From assembly GCA_036186865.1 (NCBI GenBank), contig AP025069.1, positions 9,556,270 to 9,620,269 on the forward strand: a stretch of 64,000 nt of DNA, written 5' to 3'. Numbering within the stretch: the first letter of the stretch is position 1; every line of letters starts with the position of its first letter. Under the pieces are notes generated by a model. That model searched no databases. It had not been told where the DNA came from and saw only the letters and a program-made list of their open reading frames with translations. The translations under genes were made by a program, and so were the position numbers. Shown here in pieces: positions 22,385-34,252 of this stretch. Source of the DNA: Eustoma russellianum (Eukaryota > Streptophyta > Magnoliopsida > Gentianales > Gentianaceae).

Positions 22385-22749
22385 CTTTCAAACCAGGCAT
22401 TCCTTCATTTTTCGCACGAATTGAAGGATTTGACCTACGCCGTCTTTTCCTCTTCCCATGACGCCACTCCCTTCTCCCACTTTCCCCATTCACTCCACTT
22501 CCCAAGCATCTCTCACCCCACTTCTTCTTCCTCATTCACTTTTTCTCCCACCTCTTTATCTTCTTCTGCCACTTTTTCCTCTTCCTCTATTACTCCACCT
22601 ATCCCATTACTTTCTTCCATTTAAACCGCCTCTGTCTGCTCCTCTTCCTCCTCCTCTATTTATACTTCATCCTCTTCTTCCCACTATCTCACACACCTCT
22701 AAACATCCTCTCTATTACTATTCTCCAAACTTCCTCTCTTCAACCTAAG
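22385..22749 (+). promoter_or_regulatory. Presumed internal promoter and pyrimidine-rich leader of env-like ORF
   Basis: A TATTTATA box at 22657-22664 is followed by a C/T-rich stretch up to the ATG at 22750. The upstream part (22440-22655) is also strongly pyrimidine-rich, as at 1-308. This arrangement fits a separately transcribed ORF. A splice acceptor serving a spliced genomic RNA is an alternative reading of the pyrimidine tract. Confidence 0.45.
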
Positions 22750-24100
22750 ATGGCTTCTGCAGGTCCTTCAAAATGTGTTCAACAGGAACATAAATGTAAG
22801 CAAACTGCTGGTGTTGTGGAACCCCAAGAACTCACATCTCTCCGTGAAGGACTCTTTAAGGATAACTTTCCATGGATCAAGAAATTTGACTCTGACGTTA
22901 CCAATACACCTCCTCACACGGGCAAAGGTGTTCATATATCTCTTCATTCCCACTTGCTCTATGAAGAATGGAGCAGCAACAATAGACCCGTCGTGCCACT
23001 CAAATTAATCCGCCTCGGTGACTTCACTGAGGCTCACAATGCAAATCAAGTTATCAACCTGTTGGATCATCAGGGCTGGATCTCTCTTTGGTCCAGACGT
23101 GACATGCAAAAATTCTCCAAAGACCACATAAGGCTATTCTATGCCAACATGTGGACTACTCCACAACCTGAGTCCCAACAATTTTCTCTGCACACCATCA
23201 TCGCTGGTACACCCCTAAGCTTCTCCATCGAAGATATTTGTGATGCTCTATGAGTCAGAAATGAGGGACTAAGTGATTTCTCCGTATATGACTGGAGTAG
23301 AAAATATAGAGTTCGTGAGCAGGATGTGAAATTTGATCTGGGATACCTTCCCACCAAGAAGACTCAGAACATGTCCTTGGTGAATCAAATTCTACTGACT
23401 GTAGTCATCTACTGTGTAAACGGTAACACAACAAGAAATCCAAGCAAAATAGATTTCTATGTTACTTATCGTCTCAAACATGAAACCCAGTTAAACTTTG
23501 CATGGATCATAGTAGAAGTCATGATGGCTGCTCTCCGAACGGGGTCCAATGCCTTACCCTTTGGCAACATTGTTAACCATTCTAATGAAGTCCAAAGGTA
23601 TTGTCATACCTGATGAAGAACTGACAAAGGTGGCAAAGATGGACTTCTACAACAACTTCAACATTGCTCAAGCCATTGATTTCCAATGAAGGAAGGTCAC
23701 TACTATTCCAGATATTGTTGATGAGGTCGACGAAGGACCTCAAGAAGGTGAAGGTGGTAGCAATTATCTAGAATTGCTATCACGAATTGCATCACTTGAA
23801 CAAACTGTTCAACTGTTGCAACTTCACGATGCAGAGCATGAAGCTCGTCATTTGCAGAACGAATACCGCATGACAGTTTTCAAAAATGCCTTCTTACAGC
23901 TAAATCCATTGGTTCAGCTCCCCTCAGATTTTGATGATTTAGGGAGAGAAAGTGCTGGTGGTGCTGCTGCTGGTGGCTTTGGTGGTGCTGAAGGGTCCAT
24001 GAGTGAATTTGCTGATTTTGCAACCGATGTAGGTTTTGGATTTAGAGGATTTACACCTCCAAGTGGAGGTGCTGGTGCTGGCGGAGCAGAAGTTGTTTAA
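22750..24100 (+). pseudogene. Env-like third ORF of family A element (copy 2)
   Basis: It opens MASAGPSKCVQQEHK and runs without a break for 167 codons (KDNFPWIKKFDSD, LLDHQGWISLWSRRDMQKF, RLFYANMWTTPQPESQQF). It then meets a TGA at 23251-23253, where copy 1 has CGA in the matching place. The same frame continues with KKTQNMSLVNQILLTVVIYC and YRLKHETQLNFAWIIVEV. A frame change near 23580 leads to the coiled coil (LLSRIASLEQTVQLLQL) and a Gly/Ala-rich tail ending at 24100. It belongs to the 'putative plant transposon protein' family. No signal peptide or membrane segment is visible, so a true envelope role is doubtful. A structural or nucleic-acid role is equally possible. Confidence 0.85.
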
Positions 24101-24288
24101 TTTTTTATTGAACATTGTCTTTTTCTTGTTTTTGATGACATGTGTAAAAATTTGAATTGGAAGTAAAATGAATTCATTTTGTTTTTCTTGTCAAAACTTG
24201 ATGATGATTTTTGGCTAAACATTGTTTGCATTATTATAATCGATTCATCAAGTTCAAATTTAGAAATGATTACGCATAACGTGAGGGG

Positions 24289-24357
24289 GAGCATAGGTTA
24301 AGGGGGAGCTTACTTTAAAAGTTATGCACAATGTGAAATCATAAAAAAGAGGGAGAA
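24289..24357 (+). promoter_or_regulatory. Polypurine tracts before the 3' LTR of family A element
   Basis: GTGAGGGGGAGC and AAGGGGGAGCT are followed by AAAAAAGAGGGAGAA abutting the LTR at 24358. The pattern matches 1791-1864. Confidence 0.8.
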
Positions 24358-25793
24358 TGTTGGAATGTGTTAAGTTTTGATGATTTGCACATTTGACACT
24401 TTGAACACCTACATAAGGTGCCTAATGTAAAGTGTCTGAAAGTCAGTACACTTCGAACGCCTACATAAGGCACCTAATGTAAAGTTCCTGGAGACCAGTA
24501 CACTTCGAACACATAAGGGGCTTCATGTGAAGTGGTTGGATTCCAGTACACTTCGAACGCCTACATCAGGCGCTTCATGTGTCAAGACAAAAAAAAAGTA
24601 CACTTTGAATGCTTGAACAAGCGCTTCATGTGTATTACAAAGTCAAATGAACTTTTCTCTCCTAAATGGGCACGAACATCAAGTGCCTTTTGGTAAAAGC
24701 CAGCATTACTTCGAACAAGTATGAAGGCTGAGATGAGACGCTTTATGTGACTTCGAACGAATTCTGCTGTCCACTTAAGGCGCTTTATGTAACATCGAAC
24801 GCCTGTTCAAAACCACATTAGGTGCTCCATGTCATATTGAACGCCTGTTCATCAAACACTTAAGACGCTTCGTGTGATCAACGTCACAAAAGTCTTATGC
24901 TTTGTTTTCTAACTCTTACTTGACATTTGTACCCTCCTTTTTAGTGCAATTTCACAGGTTATCTCTCACTCTTGGAGAAGTCACCTTTCCTGTTTGAGCT
25001 CTCAACAAGAAGCTTCCTCAAGAAGCTTTCATCCATCCAAGAGAAGATCTCCAAAGATGAGGACATGTCATCACAAGAAGACAAAGCCCATTATTTGTCC
25101 CTGCAAGGTTTCAAACGGTTGGAAGTTTGAAGGCGATAAAACAAGGGCTTCATCTCTTTCATCTCCAACTTTCTACTATCAAAGCTCTCAAGTTTCTCTC
25201 AAAGTTTAAGCTCTCAAAATAGTTGTAACATTGTATATTTTACTTTATTGTTGAAAGTTTTGTTGTAAAGAAGAAGAAGAGTCTTCTTCTTGTTGAGTGA
25301 AGATTATGAGAGATTGTGTAGATTGTTGGTCAAGAAGGAAGGGTACTTCTTGTTTGAAGAAATCCAGACCTTGGAGGGTTAGTTGATAGTGTTATGGTGC
25401 ACTATACTCCCTATAAGAATTCCTTGAGGTGTAGGGAAGTTCTTTGGAGGCTAGACTTCAAGGGGTTGGTTTTCTTGGTTGTAATCTAGGCAAGTTGCCT
25501 GGTTTTTCTTTGCAATTTGGTTTTGTTTATGATTGTTGTTTCTCCCAAAAGAAATAACAATCCCCCTTTCAAAATCCTTCTTGTGAAAAATCAAGAAGGT
25601 AGAGGAGTAGAGTCACTTTGACTTGAACCTCTATGCATACTGTGTTCTTTACTCTTCCGCATATCTTATTCATTTCAAGAACACATCCAAGTATTGATTT
25701 GCACTCAAAAACAAAAAAATATCGAAAAAAATATCCATACTTGGCAAACACACTATTCAACCTCCCTTTTAGTGTGTTCTAAGGGACCTAACA
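24358..25793 (+). repeat. 3' LTR of family A element
   Basis: The 1,436-bp partner of 15432-16858 begins TGTTGGAATGTG and ends GGACCTAACA. Scattered substitutions and short indels separate the pair, so the insertion is not very recent. Confidence 0.92.
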
Positions 25794-25798
25794 AAGTT

Positions 25799-27250
25799 GA
25801 CAACTCTAGAGGTCTGGAAGTAGTTCGGGTAGTAGAACTGAGAGAAGAGGGAGAAAGTTGTGAATGTAATGGCTTCATATGCATGGGTTTATATAGTATT
25901 TTGCAAACGAAGTGTAAACAAAACTTCTAAACCACGTGCATTGTTCCCATTTGGTTTCTTTTGTTTTCTTTTATTTTTTCGATTTAGTCAGATTTGGGCC
26001 ATTTGTCTATATTTATATTATTTAAAGCTTTTAAACTTAGTTTTTGTGCAAACGCAATCTCGCCTTTAATCAATGCATTCATGATCTCTCTCAATACATA
26101 AATATACCATACATCAGGTTCCTCTTATTCACTTCAAGCTCTCCCTCAATACATACATTCTGATGAGCCACCACATGAGCAACCCACAGATTTATAGATT
26201 CATGTATGATTATTCTATGTTATATATGTCTTAAACAAGATGTAAGGGTTGGTGGGAAAGAATGGATAGCCATTTCATGAATAGTGGCGTTTTGTGGTTT
26301 TTCCGTCTTTGTTTGTGTGTTTTATAGTTTAGGCGCACTTTTTGTCATTTCACTCATTGTTAGGTATTTCACCTGCATGACATACATTTTAATATACTTG
26401 ATGAGAATGATGCTTAGTGGTGTCTTTATTTTGAAGGGAGCTTAATGGGAGAAGGCCTGTACTTGAAGAAGTGTAGGCAAGAATAGATGCTGATTGGATC
26501 AAACTTCAACTAGCCATAACTCCTTTGTTTCAACTTAGAATGGTGTCAACATTGGACTCAAATTCAAGGTCTTGAAGAGATCTATGCATTGATGAAGACA
26601 TCAAAGGCCAATTCCAAACTTACAAGTCTCTAAAACAAAATCAAGGATCAAGGCTCAAAAGAAGACTAAAAGGCTCTCAAGGTTCTTACATTTTAGGGAA
26701 TCATCCCCACATTTTAGGAACTCAAGTTTTTGACAAATTCCAAGTCTTAAGAGGTATATGTATTTGAAAGTTAGGATAAGGTTCTTTCATGTTTTTGTAA
26801 ATTACCTAACAATTAGAGTTGTAATTTATAATTTTTCCATATAGTTGAAGTTGTAGTTTAGGACTTTTCTATTTAATTGATGTTGTTAATTAGGATTTTC
26901 CCATCTAGTTCTTATCCTTGCTTGCTTGTTTAAAGGACCATATGGCCGCCCTATTGTACTCACTATTTTATTCAATAAAAATTCAATTTTCTCTTAAGAC
27001 TTTGTGTCTTTGAGTTGTTTCTTGGTTTTTTACAAAATCAAGGTTAGGATCCTTAAAATTTGAGCTAACTTTTAAGGTGGTATTTCCCAAACCCAAAGGG
27101 AAGAACATCTCGGAGGCTAAATCGTTTGCCAATATCAACGTTAGTCCCCTTGTGGAGGTGTTGCTAAGCCAACGTGACCTTGAAGGAAGCAAGGAGAGAG
27201 GTTACCCCTTTGTGCCAATCTTTGAAGGTAAAGGTTTGAAGAAAAAGATC
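25799..27250. other. Unassigned DNA, partly LTR-like
   Basis: No reading frame could be assigned. The part around 26400-27060 has features often seen in large plant Gypsy (Tat/Ogre-type) LTRs: a line of the form CAACTAGCCATAACTCC, then TTATTCAATAAAAATTC near a putative polyadenylation region. No partner LTR or protein domain was found, so the assignment stays tentative. Confidence 0.3.
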
Positions 27251-27670
27251 CGAGCTTGCATGAGGCATTCACATCACATTCTTTATTCATATATAATATA
27301 TTCTCCCCATAGATGCATATCGCATTAGCTCCCAAGTATACTAACAAAAATCTGAGAATGCCCGTCAACATCATATCCCATTATGTACAAGCATAACATC
27401 ATTCATATTACTACCATGTACATATTTCAATACACACATATCATAATCCAAGCACATCACATATCAACATATATGACATCATCAGCACAAATGCATACCA
27501 AAACTCAATATACTTATAACCATATTACAATATCACAATATCCACATTCTCCTTTTTTTTGTAATAATCAAAACACAATAAAACAGAGTATATAAAAAAG
27601 AAACCAGACTCATTCAAATTTAGCAAATAAGCATTTAGGTCAATGGGGGTATGGATGATGAATAGCAAGC

Positions 27671-29003
27671 CTAATCTTCATCTGAAGAAAAACTGAGGTT
27701 GGAGATGGCTACCGTAAACTTTGTCTTGAGCTTTTGGTACATCAACGTGAATGGCATCCTCAATTTTCTTTTTGCCCCATTGACCAATAGTGTTCCTAAG
27801 GTCATCAATCTCCATTTCTGAATTAAATTCCTCATCCGAATCCAAGTCTTCAAGCATTCTTTCCTTGCCATTGTCGATGCAAGAAGAGGTAGGAGGAGGC
27901 TGTGGGACAGAGGTGGGCTAAGGTTCATGGATTGGTTCAGGCTCATCGACCTCCTTTGATGCAGCGTCTTCAGGCTCATTGTGTTGGCCTCTTCGTGCTT
28001 AGTTTATAGACTTGAAGATTTTTTGGATGTTGACTTTTTCATAGAAGCCTTTGTGAGTAATCTTTTCGACACTGGGCTCATCCATCTCTATCCTCGATTT
28101 CTTGAGCATGACATGTATAAGACTGCAATATAGAAGAGCTTTAGATTTCTTGGTGGGAGCCTTCATCACATTGTCCATAAAGATCTCTCCAAAATTCACT
28201 AGCTCCCGATTGGCAAGTCTAAAGGCTATATAGAAATTCAAGTTGCTCGGGAGCTTTGCATATTTTTCATTTATACAAAAAATGACTATTGTAGTCAACA
28301 CCTGATAGACTAAAGGTATATCACTAGTGTTCCTAGGGGATTGTAACCTAGAAAACTCTTAACATGGTCTTCGCTCACCTTCCACCAAACGTCATCTTAT
28401 TTTCATGAATCAAACTCATCTAACCCTTATTGTGCACGCCAATCGAATCGCATATGGTTCCAACATTCCCATTCTAGATGTGTAGCAGTGATTACAACAT
28501 GCAAAGAGTATGGAAAACCATTCAAGTATTCAACCCATAGACTAGCATAAAAGAGTATAGTATACTTACTAGACAACTTAGTCATATCTTCATTACTCCA
28601 AATAGTGTTCTAATTATGTACATCTAACTGATTGATGATTGATTTTAACTCATTATTGGTTTAACAATACAGTAGACTCTTCTTATTCTCCCACTTATGG
28701 AGCGATCCATGGACACGAATGCAAATTTTACTGAATTTACATATGACAATTGGTTTGTCCAAGACTCCTTGAAAGTCATCGATTTTGATCCAAGGAAAGT
28801 TCTTGTAGGTTAGGCCTATCTGGAGTTCCTCCAACTTTTGGACTTTAGTGAAATCTGGTACCCCTTTGTATACTTGCCCTAGTTTTTGGTTGAATAGGCA
28901 CTTATGGGTGTGAAGGTTGACCTTGGGTAGGGTGTCTTGACCCTTCGTCACCACTTTGAGTGGTTCTTGGCCTATTGGAGGTGTTATTGTTCCTTGTTGA
29001 CAT
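27671..29003 (-). pseudogene. Env-like third ORF, family B, minus strand (broken)
   Basis: The start ATG at 29003-29001 is followed by a frame change within about 35 codons. Matching segments then read KLEELQIGLTYKNFPWIKID (near 28790), and TTIVIFCINEKYAKLPSNLN followed by FYIAFRLANRELVNFGEIF (28300-28140). These parallel the KDNFPWIKKFD and YCVNGNTTRNPSKIDFYVTY segments of family A. The C-terminal part (27671-27979) is Asp/Glu-rich in one frame. At least three frameshifts and stops occur. The family is the plant transposon protein of unknown biochemical role found after pol in this lineage. Confidence 0.7.
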
Positions 29004-29203
29004 GTTTGCCCAAAATTAGAGCTTTAGATTTTAATGAAGAAAGAGAAAATGAAAGAAGGTGAGGGAAAATTTGAAGTTTGATGAAGAAAAATTTAAGATT
29101 TTTGATTAAATTTGAAGAGTGTAGGAGTTTGGAGAAGAATTTCGCCTGGATTGGGTTTAATCAATTGAAATAAGATAGGGGAAAATGAAAGTTTTTGGGG
29201 TTT

Positions 29204-29340
29204 TGACTGCTTTTATAGCTGTTAAAATTGCTAACATCGACCGATCAATATTGGGGCCTGATGACCCTATTGATCAATTGGTTACATCAATCTCTCAATC
29301 AAGAACATAGATCAATCTATTTCTCTGTTTTTGAGCTTTT
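29204..29340 (-). promoter_or_regulatory. Presumed internal promoter of family B env-like ORF
   Basis: On the minus strand a strong box CTATAAAAGC (29211-29220) lies about 208 bases before the ATG at 29003. The leader between them is C/T-rich. Immediately upstream of the box (29230-29335) are units ACATCGACCGATCAAT, ACATCAATCTCTCAAT and ACATAGATCAATCTAT, close to the palindromic units of the family B LTR. Promoter function is inferred from this layout. Confidence 0.5.
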
Positions 29341-29374
29341 GAGTTTTGACTTTTTGCACATTGTTTATCATGTC

Positions 29375-32330
29375 CTATCTTACTCTAGTTGATTTAAGTG
29401 TCGCGGTGGAAAGTGGGTTTGTGGATATGTCCGCTAATGATAAATTTAACACAAACTAACCCATTTTGCACATAATATCTTATGAAATAATATCTAACCT
29501 TAATATGTTTTGTTCTACTATGATGAACTGGATTTGTACTATACTTATAGCTGAGGTGTTATCACATAGGATGACATTTTCTCAAACTTAGTACTATAAT
29601 CATTCAAAGTGTATGTCATCCAAAGCAATTATGTATAACATAAGGCGACCAACACATATTCAGATTCCGCCATGAAAAGTGACACACTATTTTGTTTCTT
29701 AGAAACCCAATAAACCAATCAATCTCAAAAAAATCAACAAGTTACGGAGTTGATTTCCCTATCAACATGATTTATAGCATAATCCTAATCACTATAGTCT
29801 CTTAAGTCAAAAATCCATTCTTGCAGTAAAATATTCCAAGGTTTAAAGTACGTTTCAAATACCTAAAAATACATTTTATAGCAATTAGATGTGATTCCTT
29901 GGGCATACTCTGAAATCTAGCACATGCGCACACAACATGTATTATACCCGACCGGCTAGCCGTCAAATTAAGTAAACTACCAATCATGCCTCATATACTT
30001 TGTTATCTTAATCGTCTATCCTTTTTCATTTATATCCAATTTTGCATTTATGTTCGTTGTATGCTTACGCTTCTTCCATGCTCAAACTTGTACTTCTTGA
30101 GGAGATCCTTGGTGTACTTGTTTTTAAAAAAATATATATACACTCCCTTTTTGGTTTGCTTTATTAGAAATCGAAGGAAGTAGTTGAGTTCCCTTATCAT
30201 ACTCATCTCAAATTCACATTCCACAAACTTCGCAAATGCTCACATAGAGAATCATTAGTAGCACCAAATATAGTATCATAAACATATATTTGAAAAATTA
30301 AATGATTACTTTAGTGTTCCTTACGAAAAAGTTAGTATCAATTTTTAATCTTGAAAAGCTGTTTTCAAGAAGGAAGTTGCTCAACCTCTCATGCCACACA
30401 CTAGAAGCTTGTTTGAGTCCATAAAGAGCCTTTTTGAGTTTAAAGGCATGATTTGGATAATCATGATCTTTAAGCCTCGATGGTTGGACTGCATATATTT
30501 TTTCTCGAATACTTCCATTCAAGAAAGCCGATTTTACAACTATTTGATATAATTTAAAATCTCTAAAGCAAGCATACGCTAAAAGTATTCTAATAGTCTC
30601 TAATATTTGCCCCCGGGCAAAGGTCTCATCATAATCAAAATTTTCTTCTTGTTTAGATCCTTGTGCTTCCAATCTAGCTTTATTCTTTCTTATATCACAT
30701 TTATCATCTATTTTGTTTCTAAATATCCATTTAGTTCCAATAGTTGGATGATCATTAAGCTTAAAGTCTAACTCTCAAACATCACTTCTTTTAAATTGAT
30801 ATAGCTCTACTTGCGTACCTATTACCCAATCTTCATCAATTATAGCTGCTTTTACATTTTTAGGCTCTATTTGTGAAATAAATGTATTTTCATGATTTTT
30901 TCTTGTTAACAGGCCTTGAATTGTTTCACCTAATATTAATTCTTTTAGGATGATCTTTCATATACTTAAATAATACCGACAAATTTGAAATATTACCTTT
31001 GATTTTACTTATTCTTCTTTTATCTTAGAAAGAGAGATACTTTCAAGTGACTGAATTCTAAGATCAACAAAGAGATCGCCCTTTGTATTATCAAAATCTT
31101 CTAAGAGAATTACTTCAAATATATCACTCTCTTCATCATAATTTAGCTTTGGTTCATCATCAATAAATTCAGTGAACATAACATAAATAGACTCTTCAAC
31201 TTTCATACTCTTTTTACTATACACCCTAAATGCCCTGCTATTTTTTGCATATCCCATAAAGATTCCTTCATCTGCTTTGAAGTCGAGTTTATGCAAATTA
31301 TGTTTGATGTTAAGTATGAAACAATTACAAATGAAACACTTGAAATACCCATATTGGGTTCTCTTCCTTTCCAAAGTTCATAAGGAGTCTTTTTAAGAGA
31401 TGACCTCAAGTAAACTCTATTTATTACATAACAAGCGGTATTGACAATTTTTTGGTCCAAAAATACTTAGGCAACTCAAACTCATTTAGAATGGCTATTC
31501 ATTTCTTGAAGAGTTTTATTTTTCTTTCTGCAACACCATTTTTTGTGGTGTTTAAGGAGCCAAAAATTGTATCCATATCTTTTGGAGATACAAAATTCTT
31601 GAAACTCACCATCAAACTCTACACCTCTATCATTCGTAATTTCCTTGATGGAACGTTCTTTTAAGTTTTCTAGCCTCTTAAAAAGCTTAATAAGCTCGTG
31701 GCATGCATCGTTCTTTTAGCTAAGAACATTACCCAAGTACACCTTAGAAAATCATCTACCACCACAATGGTGTAATATTTTTCACTCAGAATTACCGTAC
31801 CAATATCCTCCTACAAACCCATGTGATGTAATTGTAGACGTTTGGCAGGGGATATTTCGCTTTTGGGCTTGAAACTTGACTTAACAAGTTTTGCCTCTTG
31901 GCAAGTGTCACATAAGCCATGGTTTTTGAAATTCAATTTGAAAGACCTTTTACTTTTCATTTTTGCATATCTCCTTGAAATTTTCAAAACTAATATGTCT
32001 AATTCGTCTATGGCATAGTTGAGCCAAATCATATTTAGAAACCAAACATGAAACCTTTTGAGAAATCAAATGATATGAGCTAAATTTTTATAAACATCAT
32101 TTTGTCCTAAGGCCTCAAAACAACTTCACCATCCCCTTTGACAATAGATTTTGTTTTTGCAAATTCAACTTGAAAATTAACATCACATATTTTGCTAAAA
32201 ATTATAAAATTGTGCTTAAACCCTTCTACATATAGTATATTATTAATAGTAAAAGAGGAGTTAACATTTTTACCATGTCTAAATATTTTTGTTCTCCTAT
32301 TTCCAAAATGCACCGCTCACCCATCTTGTA
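29375..32330 (-). pseudogene. pol: pol region of family B element, minus strand
   Basis: From high to low coordinates: Gag-pre-integrase remnants (AVHFGNRRTK-like stretch near 32310, HLSYR-like His region near 32010, CDTCQEAKLVKSSF near 31900), the integrase C-terminal region (AFRVYSKKSMKVEESIYVMF, 31220), RT (ETIRILLAYACFRDFKLYQI, ALYGLKQASSVWHERLSNFL; 30298-30672) and RNase H fragments (SLLNLTASRSGIIHVVCACA, 29980). The RT YVDD segment is not readable in one frame. Many stops and frameshifts make this a relic. Confidence 0.8.
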
Positions 32331-32399
32331 TTTTTAGTTTTTGTGAACAATGTTTTGTCTCCAGTCATACGTGTAAAATATCCATTGTCTATAAGCCAT

Positions 32400-34185
32400 T
32401 CGGTTGCCCCTTCTTTGGCTATTCCCTTTAGCTTGAGTACCTACAATGCCAAATGGTTTACACTTTGATACTGTTTGATGGTTGGGTTCTTTAATATTAG
32501 TTCTTTGACCATTAGGCTTCTAATCATACATACCACCATATTTAGCTCTATACACACTTATTACATTACATTTCTTGTTGTAATAGACACAAGCGGGTAC
32601 ATACCTTTGTATGTTCTTGAGATTATGAGTTAACAAAGCATTTTAGACTCTTTCAATTCTTGAGTTCTTTATTTTACCGTTCTTTGATGGCAATGTACTA
32701 GGTTTAACATTTGAAACATTTTTTGTAGTTTCTTTTTTGGAATGAGAAGACTCCAATCCTAAGCCGGATTTATCATTTTTGACTCCTTAGTTTCCAAGTA
32801 ATCTATCAAGATTATCTTTTCTACTGGTTAATCTTGGTAAATCTAATCTTAACACATCACATTCCATCCTAGTTTCCATATTTTTTAGTGATTATCATGC
32901 TCTTGATAAATCAATTTATTCTTTTCATACAAGATCTTGATTTCTTATATGCATTGCTTAAATTATTTTCTCAAATGTGTATATTTCAAGTTTAGTTTTT
33001 CAAAATCATCTTGTAAGTCTCTTATTTCATCATGTAAATCAACATTAGAAGATATAGAATGCACTTCAAGATCATCTTCAATGGTCATAAGACAAGCATG
33101 TTGCTGTTCTTGATTGCCGATTAGAGCAACAAATCCAATATCCTTGACTTAATTATCTTCACCTTCTAATTCAAAAGGAAGATCATCTCACGTGGCTACT
33201 TTTGCATTTAAGGCTTTCTTCTTCTGAGGGAATCCTTTTTTTATCTTGCTTTTGCGGCTGCTTGTTGTGGCAATCCATAATGAAGGGACCTGGTCGACTG
33301 CACCTATATCAATTTTCAACCATTTCTTTGTTTTTGGGTGAACTTTTGAAAAACTTCCTTGCATTGGATTTGTTTCTTGTTGCTGCCCTTCTAAACATCT
33401 GAATTAGAGGTGCAACCTTTTCATCCGAATCATCAGACTCTACCATCAATTCTTTATGTGATACATGTGAAGGCTTAGTAAGATCCATTCTATTTTTCTT
33501 AATATTAAGATTTTATAAGTCAAAATACTTCTGGATATTTCATCAAGAGTAAGAGCTTTCAGATGTTTAGACTCGCGATGGCTGTGACTTTACGTGTCCA
33601 TTCTTTTGGCAAAAAATTTAAAAGTTTTAAGATAAGATCTTCATCTGATATTTCTAGTCAAACATAGAAAGTTGACTTACGATCTGGGTGAATTGCTCAA
33701 TAGTTTCCTCAATCCCTTTGCCACTTTTCATGTCAAACATTTCATACTCCTTTATAAGCATAAGTTTTTTTCCTCATTCTCACTTGCTTGGTTCCTTCGT
33801 AAATCATCTCCAACCTTTTCCATGCTTAATGAGTCGTTCTAAGACCTTAAAGGCTAACAAGTCCAATGGAGGCTAAAGCACTTGAAAGAATATCAAATGT
33901 CTTTCCATTGATAGCAAATTTTAGCTTTTCTTCATCCATGTAGTCATCTTTATCCTTGGATTTTTTTCTTCACCATGTGCTTGTAATCGTAGGAACTTCA
34001 ATTTTTTTGGCAACCCCTCTCCATATATCAGAATCGCAACCTTTCAAATGATTCATTATTCTAAACTTGGATAAGGAATAGTTTTGAGTATCAAACATTT
34101 GAACTTTGGTGTTTGGTGCTGAGAATATAGTGGATGGTTTAGGAGTTGAGCTATAAGAGGTAGATGTTGTCATTGCCATATTTTT
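32400..34185 (-). pseudogene. gag: gag region of family B element, minus strand (decayed)
   Basis: The N-terminus TTSTSYSSTPKPSTIFSAPN and TKVQMFDTQNYSLSKFRIMN is followed by CDSDIWRGVAKKIE, then a stop at 33970. Beyond it only short scattered pieces are readable. The start resembles the plus-strand gag at 53296. A zinc knuckle could not be read confidently. Non-functional. Confidence 0.65.
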
Positions 34186-34239
34186 CAATGATCTTTAACC
34201 TTGCTACTTGCAAAATTTGGCAAAGTGATCAAGGTGAAG

Positions 34240-34252
34240 CTCTGATAACAAT
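34240..34252 (-). promoter_or_regulatory. Primer-binding site, family B minus-strand element
   Basis: On the minus strand ATTGTTATCAGAGC follows the LTR end ATCTAACA. It differs at one position from the usual TGGTATCAGAGC complement of initiator Met tRNA. Confidence 0.75.

Larger units (their letters stand above)
15427..25798 (+). mobile_element. Full-length SIRE/Maximus-type Ty1/copia element, family A
   Basis: The 5-bp target duplication AAGTT flanks the element at 15427-15431 and 25794-25798. LTRs begin TGTTGGAATG and end CCTAAGA or CCTAACA. Order inside: PBS, gag with zinc knuckles, protease/integrase/RT/RNase H, a spacer with palindromic repeats, an env-like ORF and polypurine tracts. 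The pol-then-env-like order marks the SIRE/Maximus lineage. All ORFs contain frameshifts or stops, so it is inactive, but domain motifs remain easy to read. Confidence 0.93.
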
